In this document: piece after piece, positions 1-11,500 of the stretch | Layout of the letters: each line of letters opens with the position of its first letter | How positions within the stretch are numbered: position 1 is the stretch's first letter | Source: Cuscuta epithymum | Taxonomy: Eukaryota > Streptophyta > Magnoliopsida > Solanales > Convolvulaceae | Reading direction: 5' to 3' | Length of the DNA: 64,000 bases | Assembly: GCA_945859915.1 (NCBI GenBank) | Contig: CAMAPF010000056.1 | Coordinates: 186,001 to 250,000 of the forward strand | Made by a program: the position numbers and the translations under genes | The notes under the pieces: model-generated | Database searches by the model: none | Told to the model about the DNA's origin: nothing | Seen by the model: only the letters and a program-made list of their open reading frames with translations

Positions 1-167
1 TGAAATCAGATCAGATTAGAAAAATTCATACCTAGTCAGAATGATTTAAATTACAAAAACACACAAACTTAAAAAATCTAAGAGACTACTTACTAACCAT
101 ATTACCAAATTAAAGATTATTCCACACAAAAGGGTTAGAATTTTAGTTTAAGAAATATATTATATTA
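1..167. other. AT-rich intergenic flank
   Basis: AT-rich sequence with no coding pattern, RNA gene or repeat terminus that I can recognise. Confidence 0.6.
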
Positions 168-200
168 CTCCCTCCGTCCTATTGTACGTTGCCAATTTTC
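168..200. repeat. single Stowaway-type MITE terminus
   Basis: The string CTCCCTCCGTCC follows a TA dinucleotide at 166-167, as at the ends of Stowaway (Tc1/Mariner-type) MITEs. I found no matching inverted end before the gypsy element starts at 573, so this is a truncated or decayed copy. The interior is AT-rich and its small ORF (182-430) is not a convincing gene. Confidence 0.5.
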
Positions 201-537
201 CTTTAATTTTTGGTTGTCTCAAAAAACGTTTTTCATTTTCCATAAACTTCAATCACACAATTTTTACTATTCTTATATTTCACATAATTATATTGAAAGA
301 TGGAGTCAATAATATTTACAAAATTTATTGGAAATTTTCAAATCAACATGACTACAACAAATATGATAATGCTTGGTTTATGACACTCTATATACATAAT
401 GTGGCTTTAAATGAAATCAAACGACACTAACGTAATCAATTTGAAAGAGGAAGTGTGCACAGTATATAGATTTAGAACCAAATACAAGTAGTCATTGTCC
501 TGAAAATAGAAATAAATCTGAAGCATTGGGTTTAGGA
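201..537. other. gene-free AT-rich stretch
   Basis: It probably holds the decayed interior of the MITE that starts at 168. Nothing else is recognisable. Confidence 0.5.
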
Positions 538-572
538 TCTAATCTATATCTATATCTATATCTATATCTATC
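538..572. repeat. TATATC microsatellite, target of the gypsy insertion
   Basis: Iterated TATATC units run up to the left LTR, and related CTATAT/CTATC units resume at 25865-25925 after the right LTR. The last five bases (CTATC, 568-572) are the target duplication of the Tat element. Confidence 0.75.
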
Positions 573-1017
573 TGATAGAGTATATGGGTCTGGATCCCAT
601 GGTCCACATACTCAAGTCAACGATGACCAGAAGATCACCCACGTGGCCCCCTTCGGCCAGTGGGTCCGCATCAGCCAGAAACCGAACCGGCCCAGGAAGC
701 ACGCCTGGACTCCCGGGGGCCGCATCGGCCCATGGACCGCATCGGCCAAAAGGCACCGCATCGGCCAGATTTCGCCCTGGCAGAATGCATATCTCTACTT
801 TATTTACTAAGTATTGTACACAGCCCATTAGTGGCCCTATTTCGCCCAAAGAAGGCATGATTATTGTAATGGGCCTCCTAAGCCCATAGCTAGGAGCCCA
901 AATCCACATTTTTTCCTATAAATAGACCCCTTGGGGCTAGTTATAGGGGGTTGAGAAATATAATTACTCACTTTCTCTCTCTAGCTCTCACTTCTCTCTA
1001 GAATTAATACTCTATCA
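573..1017 (+). repeat. 5' LTR of the Tat gypsy element
   Basis: 445 bp, beginning TGATAGAG and ending CTCTATCA, so its ends form a short inverted repeat. It contains several copies of a CGCATCGGCC motif, which also recurs in the element's other non-coding parts. It lacks one 17-bp unit present in the right LTR. Confidence 0.95.
917..925 (+). promoter_or_regulatory. TATA box in the gypsy 5' LTR
   Basis: TATAAATAG about 100 bp before the LTR end, the usual position for the retrotransposon promoter. The same box lies at 25764-25772 in the right LTR. Confidence 0.7.
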
Positions 1018-1019
1018 TT

Positions 1020-1038
1020 TGGTGCTTTCATTGAGAGC
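1020..1038 (+). promoter_or_regulatory. primer-binding site of the gypsy element
   Basis: TGGTGCTTTCATTGAGAGC lies two bases after the LTR and begins TGG, the complement of a tRNA CCA end. Which tRNA it matches was not determined. Confidence 0.7.
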
Positions 1039-1091
1039 TTAGAACAGATCAAGTGAGTACCCTTCGTCGCTACCACACACTACCACTAGCT

Positions 1092-2756
1092 ATGACGAGA
1101 ACTAGATCAAAGAACACTGGTAGGAATGCCCCTCTCAACCAGGAAGGGCAAGGAAACATTGCTGACAACGTCCTTAATGACCCCAACGTCCATGAAGAGG
1201 ATGCTCAGGAGGTCGAGCTCGCAGCGGCCGACCTTCGCACCCAACTCAACAAGACTGCTCCAGATGCCCGCATCGGGCTCGAGGACAGACGCGCTGCTGA
1301 TCGCGCTTCGGGCCAACAGGCCTCTCACCCTGTTGTTCCCCAAATCAACCCGGCAGCCCTATCAGCCATTGTCGCCGGCATCCTCCAGGACCCCAACGTG
1401 GTCAGCGCTCATGTCGCGAAGACCGGGGAGAACAACACTCCGGTGACTGGGGAGGTCGCAACGGTGCCACCACCGCCACCCCATCCGCTTGGCGTCACCT
1501 TCTTTGGCAACGATGAGGGTGTTGTCGCCGTGGACACCCATTCCCATACCGCCTCTCCTACCCGGGATACACCGGCTCAGCCTCGCGGTAAAATCTCGGC
1601 CTTCAACAGGCTGGGTGACATCGCGAGCCGTCGGGTACCTACGGGAAGGGTTGCGGATCGGTTGGGTGGTCGCGAGCCGGGATCACCTAAGGAAAGCTTC
1701 GGGTCCGTCTCCCGGACAACGGAGCGGCCCCGTCATCACAAAGGCAAAGGAAAGCTGGATGACGACGATGTGCGTCACAAGATCAACCAGGCCCACGCGG
1801 CCCGAATCCAAACTCCGCTAGATGGCGCTGCGGCCACCAGGGATCCTAGGGACGAGATCATTGCCCGTATCGAGAAACGCCTCGCTGATATGGAGCCCCG
1901 GGAGGCCGCAGGGCGCGCAGCGGCCCATACATCCCAACATCCCAATTACGATGCACTCCTGAACAAAGTCAGTGCTCTAGAAAGGGAGTTGGCTGACCGG
2001 CGCGATGAGCCCGTCATCCAGATACGGACCAGGACCCCCTTCTCTGCAAGGGTGCTCTCCGCCCCCATCCCTGAGAAGTATAAGGGGAATCCAATCAAGC
2101 CATATGACGGCCGCACCGATCCCCAGGAGCACTTCACCCGCTATCAGAACAATATGATGATGACCAACGCTTCGGAGGAGTACATGTGCCGCTGGTTCCT
2201 CTCCACCTTGGAAGGACCAGCGTACGATTGGTTCAACAACCTTCCGGAGGGTAGCATCGACTCATGGCAGGACCTTGCTCAGCGCTTCCTCACCCACTTT
2301 GCTGGGAGGAAACGTGCGAAGAAACATTTCGCTCATCTCCTGACCATTAAACAACAATCGGAGGAGACGCTGCGAGCCTTCCTCGATCATTGGACGAGGG
2401 AGGTGGACGAATGCGAGGGGGCTGATGAATGCACCCTCCTGGCCTTCCTCCGCGGAGCACTTCGGCCGAGCCACTTCGCTCGGAGTCTGTTCACGGAGCC
2501 CCCGCGGTCATACCTCGCGGCGCTCCGACGCGGAGACAGGCACGCTGACGCCGACGAGCTCCTGAACCAGAAAAAGGGTGGAGAGAAGCAACAGAAAAAG
2601 GACTCCTCGTCCAACCCCCCCCCCCCCACGCGCCGGCCAACAAGGGACAAAACCAACAGAAGAAGGCGCACCAGGAGCCCGGCGGCCAACGAAAAGAAGA
2701 TCGCTCGTGGCGCCCAAAGTTGGAGGCACAGCGTATACCCCTCACCCACCCGGTGA
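1092..2756 (+). pseudogene. gag: gag capsid part, frameshifted at a poly-C run
   Basis: The first ATG after the primer-binding site is at 1092. The N-terminal third is low-complexity. The conserved plant retrotransposon Gag domain lies at roughly residues 330-470, with the PYDGRTDPQEH, EGPAYDWFNNLP and LTHFAGRKRAKKHF stretches. Capsid assembly and RNA packaging are the known roles of the family. A run of 13 C (2615-2627) follows the domain; after it this frame encodes an arginine-rich tail that stops at 2756, while the zinc-knuckle-like part continues in another frame. A one-base indel in the C run is the simplest explanation. The TIR- and splice-free layout is as expected for a single gag-pol ORF. 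Confidence 0.85.
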
Positions 2757-3997
2757 GCATCATCCTGGATCACGCCGAAGAACAGGGCCTCATCGTGAAG
2801 GATCCCAGATCGGAAGCAGAGATATTTGCAGTCCACAAAGGAGGGACGTATTGCAAGTATCATCGCCAGACGTCCCACAAGACCGATGATTGCACCACCA
2901 TGAAGAGGCACATCGACGGCCTCTTCCGACAGGGGGAACTTTCCCAATTTGTCAAGGGTGCCCCCAAGAGCAACACTTGGGTTAACCCTGGCAAAAGGGG
3001 GGAAGGATCCTCCGGGAAAAAGAGGGAGATCGGCGCCCCCAGCGAAGACGAGGAAGAGGAAGAACCCCGCCAGAAGAAGCATCACATTCATATCATCGTC
3101 GGCGGAAACACAGGGGGGGACTTGGCTACCCAACGGAAAAAATGGGCTCAGTCCCTATACGTTGGTGAGGTGTCCCACGCCCCCCCTCAGCCGAAGCGGC
3201 GGCATGTGGAGGCCATCACCTTCACTGACAAGGACCTCCCCTTCGGCCCCTTACCCCACAGAGATGCCCTCGTCGTCAAGTGCGAGATTTGCAACAACAT
3301 CATCCACCGCAACTACATCGACACTAGCAGCTCCGTCAACGTGATGTACGTTGATACCTTCAGACAGCTAAAGCTGAAGAAAACTGAGCTCAGGCCGATA
3401 CGGACTCCGTTATCCGGCTTCACCGGGGACTCTATCGACGCCGAGGGCACGATAGTGCTTCCCGTTGTGGTCGATGACGGTACCTGTCAGGAAAAGATTG
3501 ACATGGAGTTCGTGGTCGTCAACCTGGACAGCGCCCACAACATGATCTGGGGCCGACCGGCTTTGGAAGACCTTGAGGCCATCATCTCCATGAAACATCT
3601 ATGCCTCAAGTTTCCCACCAAGGACGACGTCGGCTACGCCAGAGGGAATCAGAAGATAGCCAGGGCTTGCTACCTCAAGCTCACAAGGAAGATTAATGAG
3701 GCCGAGGAGCGAATAGACACCATTACCGCCGCCTCGGCCGAGGAAGACACACCAAAAGCCGAACCGGTCGGAGACGTGGAAGAGGTTCCGTTGGATGTCT
3801 CTCGGCCGGAACGCATGTTGAAGATCGGGACACAGCTCCCCCAACAAATCAGAAGGGACATCCTCTCTGCCCTGAGAGAGTACGCCATCGTCTTCGCATG
3901 GGGACCAGAGGACATGCCAGGCATCAGCCCAAAAGTGATCACGCATCAGCTCTCAGTCAACCCGGCCTCCTCCCCCATCAAGCAAAAGAAGCGCTAA
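2624..3997 (+). pseudogene. gag C-terminus and aspartic protease
   Basis: Reading frame 2 after the C run. It contains a nucleocapsid-like segment (YCKYHRQTSHKTDDC, about 2850-2895) and then a retropepsin-like domain. The protease active site reads IDTSSS (about 3317-3334), where the family normally has D-T/S-G, so the glycine is replaced. A conserved WGRPALEDLEAI stretch follows. The frame ends at a TAA (3995-3997) just after KQKKR, at the protease-RT linker, and the same frame continues as RT, so this is an in-frame nonsense change. With the frameshift upstream, the polyprotein cannot be made intact. Confidence 0.85.
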
Positions 3998-6982
3998 CTC
4001 TCAGCCGACAGGAGGGAATTTGTCAAGACCGAAGTGGCCATGCTTCTCTCCATTAGACACATCAGAGAGGTGAAATACCCCACGTGGTTGGCGAACGTCG
4101 TCCTCGCACAAAAGCCGCCCACGTTCAGGATGTGCGTCGATTATACCGACCTGAACAAGGCGTGCCCAATGGACCCGTTCCCTCTCCCCAACATTGATCA
4201 GTTGGTGGACGAGACGGCGGGGTGCGAGTTGATGTCGTTCCTCGACGCGTTCAGAGGGTACCACCAGATATCAATGCATGAAGATGACGCGGAAAAAACT
4301 GCTTTCATGACCCCGGAGGGAATCTTTTGCTACCTTGTCATGTCCTTTGGCCTAAAAAATTCCAGCGCCACTTATACAAGAATGGTAGCCCGGGTTTTTA
4401 GAGCAGTCTTAGGCCGGACGATGGAAGCATACGTCGATGATATGATCGTCAAGAGCAAACAATCCACAACTCATGCCGACGACCTCCGGGGCATCTTCGA
4501 AATCATGAAGAAATACAACCTCCGGCTCAACCCGAAGAAATGCACCTTCAGCGTCCAGGGAGGTAAATTTCTGGGGTACCTGGTCAGCCGAAGGGGCATC
4601 GAAGTAAACCCCGAGAAGATACAAGCCATTATCAACATGGAGCCGCCCCGCAACATAAAAGAGGTGCAACGGCTGACGGGACGCCTTGCGGCTCTAAACC
4701 GTTTCCTCTCAAAATCTGCTGAGAAGTCTCTCCCCTTTTTCCAAATAATGAGGAAGGCCACCAGCTTCAAATGGACGACGGAGTGCCAGCAAGCCTTTGA
4801 AGAGCTGAAGCAATATCTCGCCTCCCCACCCATCCTGTCCAAACCCCAGCCCGGCGAGACTCTCTTCCTCTACTTGGGGGTGAGTACGTCGGCCATTAGC
4901 TTTGTGCTCATCAGGGAGGATGACGGAGTGCAAAAGGCAATATTCTATGTCAGCAAGACGTTGCGGGAGGCCGAGCTCAGGTACTCCCCCATTGAGAAGA
5001 CGGTGCTGGCCATCGTCCACACGGTGAAGAAGCTCGAACACTATTTCCAGGCTCACCCCGTGCACATCCTCACACATCAGCCATTGGGTGCCCTCATGAG
5101 GAGCCCAACCAGTTCCCCAAGGATGATCAAATGGGCAATATTCTTGAGCCAGTACCAGATTGAGATCAAGCCGATGCCATCCATCAAAGGGCAAGCCTTG
5201 GCTGACTTTGTCACGGAATGCACAGCAAAGGAGACGGCCGTCACCACCTCCAGCCATGAACCAGATGAAGCCTGGACCCTCTTCACAGATGGGTCATCGG
5301 CCAACAAGGCATGTGGGGGTGGCGTCGTCCTCATCTCCCCGGAAGGTTTCAGAGCATACTATGCCATCCGCTTCAACTTCAAGGTGTCCAACAATGAGGC
5401 CGAGTATGAAGCGCTCCTCAGCGAGCTCAGACTAGCCGCTAGCCTCAAAGCACGCCACATCAGAATCAAATGCGACTCCAAACTCGTAGTGAGCCAGATG
5501 GAGGGCTCCTACGAGGCCAAAGAGGGGAGAATGAAGCAATACAAAGAGGCTGCTGCGGAATTGCTCAAGGCGTTCGATACCTACGAGATCACTCAGATCC
5601 CAAGGGCGGAGAACGCCGAGGCCGACATACTCTCCAAACTCAGCTCCGACACCCCTGAGCACATCTCCAAGATAGCTAAGGTGGAGGAGTTGAGCATGTC
5701 AAGCATTCACGCCAGCCCCATACTCTCCATACAACACCAGCTGGAGGATTGGATCACTGACATCGCAACCTACATCACCTCCGGCACATTACCCGAAGAC
5801 GAGGAGAGGGCCAAACTCGCCAAACTCAGGGCGCCAAGCTATGTCATTGAGGGTGACAAGCTCTACAAGAGATCATACAATGGCACCCTCCTCCGGTGCC
5901 TACACCAGAATGAGGCCGAAGTGTCCATGGAAGAAGTGCATTGCGGCATCTGTTCATCACATCAGGGGCCCTTCAGCATGTCACGCCGCCTCGTCGTCCA
6001 AGGCTACTTTTGGCCGACGATGGCACGCGATTGTGCGGAGGTCGCCCGCAAATGCAGTGCATGCCAACACTATCAAAGGGCACCTGGCCGACCAGCCGTC
6101 AACTACGCCCCGGTCAGCACTGCCATTCCATTTTCCAGATGGGGCATCGACCTCGTCGGCCCACTACCAAGAGCCGCAGGCAACAACAGATACATCATCG
6201 TCGCCATCGACTACTTCACCAAATGGGTCGAGACCGAACCACTCGCAAGCATCACCGGAGCACGGTGTCGAAAGTTCGTCTACAAGAACATCCTCACCCG
6301 CTTCGGCGTGCCTCAGGAGATCATATCAGACAACGGCACCCAGTTTGAGGCCGAACCATTCCAAAGCCTCCTTCAAGAATGGGGTATTAAGCACCGTTTC
6401 TCCTCCGTTGCCTACCCTCAGGCAAACGGGCAGGTCGAGAACGCCAACAGAACCATTTTGGAGGGGCTAAAGAAGAGGCTCGAAGAAGAAGGCGGAAGTT
6501 GGGTCGACGAGCTCCCCAACGTCCTATGGTCCTACCGCACTACGCCAAGGAGGGCCATCGGGGAGACACCATTCTCCCTATGCTACGGCTTTGAAGCCAA
6601 GGCTCCTACTGAGGTGACGCTTCCCAGCCGACGGGTCATACAATACGACCCCGAGGCCAACGAAGAAACCATGAAGGTGGACCTACACTTCATCGACGAG
6701 AGACGGGAAACGGCCTACCTCAGAGTAGAAAACTACAGACGCCAAGTCAAATCCTACTACGACGCCAAGGTACGCTCCCGCGAATTCCAAGTGGGGGACT
6801 ACGTCCTCTGCCGAAGGGAAGCGAGCAAGCCGACGGAAGGAGGAAAGCTCGCCGTCAAATTTGAAGGGCCCTACATCATCAGCGCCGTCATCAAAACCGG
6901 CACTTATAGACTAAAAAACCCTAATGGGTCAGATGTACTACGATTGTGGAATGTACACCATCTGGTGAAATTTTACCAATGA
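3998..6982 (+). CDS. pol: reverse transcriptase, two RNase H domains, integrase
   Basis: Open from the nonsense codon at 3995 to 6982; the first ATG is 4034. RT carries CVDYTDLNKACP and the catalytic YVDD at 4430-4441. A degenerate RNase H follows (around ILTHQPLGALM). A second, archaeal-type RNase H then shows LFTDGSS, EAEYEALL and IKCDSKL, supplying the D-E-D residues. This dual arrangement defines the Tat lineage. Integrase has a CxxC finger (KCSACQ) and a DDE core (WGIDLVGP, ISDNGTQF, GQVENANR), then a C-terminal SH3-like part. These domains look intact, but the frame is separated from gag by the upstream lesions, so translation would need a partner element or readthrough. Confidence 0.93.
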   Translation, partial: LSADRREFVKTEVAMLLSIRHIREVKYPTWLANVVLAQKPPTFRMCVDYTDLNKACPMDPFPLPNIDQLVDETAGCELMSFLDAFRGYHQISMHEDDAEKTAFMTPEGIFCYLVMSFGLKNSSATYTRMVARVFRAVLGRTMEAYVDDMIVKSKQSTTHADDLRGIFEIMKKYNLRLNPKKCTFSVQGGKFLGYLVSRRGIEVNPEKIQAIINMEPPRNIKEVQRLTGRLAALNRFLSKSAEKSLPFFQIMRKATSFKWTTECQQAFEELKQYLASPPILSKPQPGETLFLYLGVSTSAISFVLIREDDGVQKAIFYVSKTLREAELRYSPIEKTVLAIVHTVKKLEHYFQAHPVHILTHQPLGALMRSPTSSPRMIKWAIFLSQYQIEIKPMPSIKGQALADFVTECTAKETAVTTSSHEPDEAWTLFTDGSSANKACGGGVVLISPEGFRAYYAIRFNFKVSNNEAEYEALLSELRLAASLKARHIRIKCDSKLVVSQMEGSYEAKEGRMKQYKEAAAELLKAFDTYEITQIPRAENAEADILSKLSSDTPEHISKIAKVEELSMSSIHASPILSIQHQLEDWITDIATYITSGTLPEDEERAKLAKLRAPSYVIEGDKLYKRSYNGTLLRCLHQNEAEVSMEEVHCGICSSHQGPFSMSRRLVVQGYFWPTMARDCAEVARKCSACQHYQRAPGRPAVNYAPVSTAIPFSRWGIDLVGPLPRAAGNNRYIIVAIDYFTKWVETEPLASITGARCRKFVYKNILTRFGVPQEIISDNGTQFEAEPFQSLLQEWGIKHRFSSVAYPQANGQVENANRTILEGLKKRLEEEGGSWVDELPNVLWSYRTTPRRAIGETPFSLCYGFEAKAPTEVTLPSRRVIQYDPEANEETMKVDLHFIDERRETAYLRVENYRRQVKSYYDAKVRSREFQVGDYVLCRREASKPTEGGKLAVKFEGPYIISAVIKTGTYRLKNPNGSDVLRLWNVHHLVKFYQ

Positions 6983-8180
6983 CTCGAGAAGTGGTGAAGT
7001 GGGCAACGTCCCCCACCCCTCGGCTTATCGGTTGAATAAAACACCCTCGGCCTAGCGCCACTTATTGAATAAAGATCATGTTTCAATCCATTCTTTCAAA
7101 GGAAAAGCTAAGGACCGCATCGGCCTAAGCGGTGCAAACACCCGGGACCGATGCGACCTAAAGCCGTCGCAATTAACGACGCACCTAAAGCCGTTGCAAT
7201 AAACAACGCACCTAAGGCCGTTGCGATCCACAATGCGTCTACTAAGCCGTTGCATAGACAACGCACCTAAATATCGTATCGGCACAAGCGGTGAAACACC
7301 CAAATCGGCCGACGATATGTAGGACGAAGGACCTGTGTGAATGGTCCAACGTCTTGAAACAGAGAAGCATACTGCGTCGTCCGCGCGGAAACCGCAGGAC
7401 GACAAGCCTGAATTAAGGCCGAGGTTACAAAAACTCCACCCGTCTGTTAAATTTCACTCAGGACCACAAAGGGCGGCCGTCAAAAGACGATAGCTAGTCC
7501 GGTCCCGCGTCGCCGATAGACGTGGAAAGGCCAAAAAAGATGCCACTGACACACCAAGCCGAGGGCGTATTTACTCCCTCGCACTAACCCACACGAAAAG
7601 CGCAGCGGACAAACTACCACACATGGACGAAGGTACAGTAACCCTTCGGTCACCAAAAAAAAAAAGAGAAGAGAGAGAGAGAGAGGGAAGCCGACGGACC
7701 GCGCACTCGCCGGCCTTGAGCACAAAATAAAATCCCCACAAAACCAAGCCTCAAAATCGGCTAAGTACATATCAGATTTCATCAAACAAGAACACGAAGT
7801 ACACACTTCGGCCTCATCCATGACATCATAAGATTGAATCGCTTCGGCTCCAATCATACGAGACCACATTCCATTACTCGGACGATGGGTCGCATCGTCT
7901 ACAAGTGGTCAAAACCCGGGTGATCAACAGGAACAAAACACTTACATCTAGGAAAGTTTGACACTTAGCCTAATCTCCAAGTCACATTACCGCTAAGATG
8001 ATGTGCTACCAATAGGCATCGCTTCGTTCTCAACACTCCGAGACAATTCCCAATACTTGAGAAACTCGGAAAAATTGTTCAAAACAAAAACGGAATTCAC
8101 CAAGGGACGATGAGGCGCATCGTCCCTGAGGACCGCAAAGGACAGAAGATCGCTACGTCTCAATTAAGAGACGCCAACAT
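6983..8180 (+). other. hairpin-rich 3' non-coding region of the gypsy element
   Basis: No long sense ORF. The region contains a run of inverted repeats: CGCATCGG/CCGATGCG (7116-7155), four 27-28-bp tandem hairpin units (7153-7270), ATATCGT/ACGATAT around 7270-7318, GTCGTCC/GGACGAC (7376-7403), GACGAT/ATCGTC (7881-7899) and GGGACGAT/ATCGTCCC (8104-8126). A GA microsatellite lies near 7670-7685. The copia insertion at 8181 separates this from the rest of the 3' region. Confidence 0.7.
7153..7270 (+). repeat. four tandem 27-28-bp hairpin units
   Basis: Each unit has the form GCACCTAAAGCC, a 5-bp stem arm, a 6-7-base loop, and the second arm. Arms are CGTCG/CGACG in unit 1 and CGTTG/CAACG in units 2 and 4; unit 3 keeps pairing through a G-U wobble (CGTTG/CAATG). 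The paired change between unit 1 and the others preserves the stem. Confidence 0.7.
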
Positions 8181-8544
8181 TGTTGGTCCCAGTTTATGCA
8201 GACTAACGATCAGCTAGATGGTATTTGTAGATAAACAGAAAGAAAGATTTCACAGAATGATATTAGATGTTATCGAGAACAGAGAAATCTTCTTTCTATT
8301 ATATCGAGAAGTATTTGAGCAGCGTAAGGCTAATGTGTTATTGATCGATATCGGTACCTGTACACAAGGCGCATATTTATAGGCGCTGTACAGGTTACCG
8401 ATTTAGGTAAACCTTGGAAGTTGGGCCAAGGCCTTTTTGGGCCTTATTCCCTTTACCTTATTTGCTACATAAATGGTATAACTAGTCTACTTTATTTAAA
8501 CAAGACATTACAGACAAACTTGACCCACAATAAAAGTTCTAACA
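8181..8544 (-). repeat. 3' LTR of the SIRE-like element
   Basis: Begins TGTTGGTCCC and ends TTCTAACA on the plus strand. It carries the TATA motif in reverse (8374-8381) and two CGAGAA copies near 8275 and 8325. It lacks 23 bp present in the right LTR. Confidence 0.93.
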
Positions 8545-8558
8545 ATCTCCCCCTTTGT
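8545..8558 (-). promoter_or_regulatory. polypurine tract of the SIRE-like element
   Basis: On the minus strand this reads ACAAAGGGGGAGAT directly upstream of the 3' LTR, the expected plus-strand primer position. Confidence 0.85.
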
Positions 8559-8585
8559 GGTCAAGTGCCGTCTTGCTGGGTTTCT

Positions 8586-11500
8586 TCACTTCTGAGCTTT
8601 GTAATAATTCTCTCTGAGATTAAGCGCATGCTCATAGCTCCTGAGTGAGTTTCTTTTATCCAGTTGCTTTTCGATGGCCTGTAGGATGCTGTCAATTCTG
8701 TGTGCCTCTTTTAATTCAGCATCTGTGGCATCTGCATACTTTTGCTGTCTTTCCTTAAATGCTTCTCTGATCGGTTGCAGCTTCTCTTTTACAATCTTCA
8801 GGGTTCCGTCACAGTACTTGTTAATTTCATCAATGAATAGCTTACGTTTCTCACCATTGTGGTTCAGGTAGATAAGTGTGATTGGATTATCAAAGATGTA
8901 ATACTCAGGGAAGTCCTCATGTTCTTGTCCATACAGCTTTGGTCTTGTGAGATTTGTCTTCGGCATGTTTGTTTCAAGAGCCATCTGAAGGTCATGAGAG
9001 GCAAAGAATTTGATTTGTCTGATCATAAACCGCTTGAGTGCATCCAGCCCATCTTGTGTAATTTTGTCACGAATGCCTGGAATTTCCTGGAATGCAAGAT
9101 ACATCTGATAGATGTCGTCCATCTTTAGCATGTAGAGATCATTTTCCTTGCACGTGAATACAGTTCCGTCAGAGCGCTGAAGATGGTAGATAGAGAGTTT
9201 GATATCTTGAAAGTTGGTTTCAGCCACATTGAGAACAGCCCAGACAGGGTCCTTGGCTGTTTGAAGTTCGTGTTGCCAGACTTCTCTCTGTTTTCCCATA
9301 TAGTGATGACTAAGTAGAAACAGCTGTCTGCCCTTGTTTTGTCCTCGTAGATGGTTAAGACCACGGATCTTCAGTTCGTCTAGTTCTCTGACCTTATCCT
9401 CTTTTCGCCAGATGTTTTCTCTGATTTCCTCTTGAAAGGGGGCGTTGATGTCGATCCTTTCCCAGGGCTTCTCATTTCTGGGCATTTGAGCCGCTGTTTG
9501 TCTAATGATTGACTCAAGCTCCTTGGGTGGTGTCTTGTAGTTCTCTCCCTCCTTGAGTTCATCTTGATCAAGTAGAATCACATCAGTAGCACAGTTGACT
9601 AAGAGATCTCTGAGGTATGCTCTTCGCTGTGATTCATCTACATCTGTCCAGAGTTCAGACCATTTGTTGTGCACCAACATTTCCTCAAGTTCATCGTGCA
9701 TTTGATCATTGTAGTAGCTGGAGGGATCCTGCTGCTGCTGTGGCGACATGTCGGGCGTAGCATCGGGATCCTGGGGAGACTTGCAGGGATTCTCAATTAT
9801 CTCAACACGATGCTCTTGCGCAGAGACCAGACCTCTATACTTCGTTACATGCGGCCAATCCTCCCTTGGCTGAGAATGGGTGACTCCGGGATCCTCAGGA
9901 TTGCCCGTTGACATCAGTTTCGAACTAGGTTCTAGCTGATGGCCTGAGTAGGAAGATGTACTCGTGGTAGCATCATCAGGACTTCCATTCCGTCCTTGGT
10001 TAACATCTATAGGAGACGCACCTCGGGATGTTATGTCTAGCTCGACCATGCTAGAGAGAGTGGCTAGGGATTTATGGCTGGTTGAAGTAGTGGGTTGTTC
10101 ATTGGTAGAGGTAGAGGGTTGGTTTGGCTTTGAGGGTTGGCTAGTAGAAGCAACATGCTCAAGTATCCGCTGACGCTTGTTCTCCCCCTCATGAGAATCC
10201 GAATCATCGGGATCCTCATGTGAACGTTTAGTGCCACGGAGACTGTCACGGCATGTGTTCTGTGTATCTAGAGCATGGAGAAGGGCTTTTTGAAGAGGGG
10301 TGAGGTTGCCTTCTTCCACGTCTAGTATACGGTCGTAGATCTCAGCTACAAGATCCTCGAAGGGTACGGTTGTTAGGTTGGGTTTGGTCGTTGTAGGGGA
10401 GAATACTAGTTCTGTATCCTGGGTTCCCCTTGATGTGGATGGTTGTTGGTTTTCTATGGCTAAAGGTGTGGAAATTGGTATGGAAATGGTTGGGGGCTGT
10501 GTTGTTTGGGGTTTGGATGGTATATTCTGAACAACTGGGGTACTTCCAGAGTCTTGTGCATTAGCGGTTATTGCTTCATGCACCCATGGTTTAATGGTAG
10601 ACTCTAGAAAGCTGTTCAGATATACAAGAATGTCTTCGGGAATTGTGGTACCAGTTATAGGGGTTGTAACTGTTGTCACGGCATCAGTGAAGATGGCTGA
10701 TGTGTGGCCTGCGTTCAATGATCGAGGCATTGTTGGCGTAGCAGGACTTCCGACCATCATAGTTTGCACTCCGGTCGTTGCATTCAGGGTGAGTGCACCT
10801 GTATGTGCAGTGAATAGTGTAGGTGTCCTAGAGAAATTTAAAAATGTAGGAATGGTGACACCTAGACTCGATGTGATAGAACGGATGGGGGTAGTGATCC
10901 GGGGCTGTTGACCACTAAGTCTCTCAGCAGATTCGGAAGGAATCAGTGAGGTCGGTATGCATTCCCCTTGAGATATTGAAACTCCAGTCTGTTGGGAGAC
11001 TGGAGAGTGGATGGGAGATGGCTGTGCATGCGCAGTTGAACCGGATGCTGCGACTTCTACCCGGGAACTGACAAGGTCAGCTACTGCTCCTAGGGGCGTG
11101 GTTCGGTCTATAGTAACAAAGGTGTCGCAGTCATCGTACAGTGCCATCTCCTCTTCCACTGCACTCTTCTTTCTTAGCCTCTTCTTAGGCTTGGATGATG
11201 CAGACTTATCACTTTTCTGCTTAGAGCGCTGCTCACTAATAATGATCCCCTTGAGTGGTCGGGGTGTGAGTGCAGCCTCCATTTCTTCGGATGAGGAGTC
11301 GGAGTCTACTCGGATGGCCTTCTTTCCGGCTCTCTTCCTGTTACTGATCAGGACTCCCTCCATATCATCATCATCATCTGCATCATCATCATTTCGTTGC
11401 TCATTTCCCTTGGCCATGCTATCGGAGGCCTCACCACCAGCCTTATTAGAAGGGGCCTGGCTTGATGGTTCATCGACAGTGTCCTCAGCATTTATAGGGT

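Noticed and set aside
526..909. Overlapping ORFs on both strands of the gypsy LTR, repeated at 25059-25756
   Set aside because: They are GC-rich reading frames inside the two LTRs, run across LTR borders and have no family features.
2387..3133. 248-codon minus-strand ORF opposite gag
   Set aside because: Shadow of the coding frame in GC-rich gag sequence; no splice or promoter signal and no recognisable domain.
4709..5257. 182-codon minus-strand ORF opposite RT and RNase H
   Set aside because: Antisense shadow of a strongly conserved coding region.
7480..7869. 129-codon minus-strand ORF in the gypsy 3' region
   Set aside because: Overlaps the hairpin-rich, microsatellite-bearing DNA; low-complexity composition and no support for translation.
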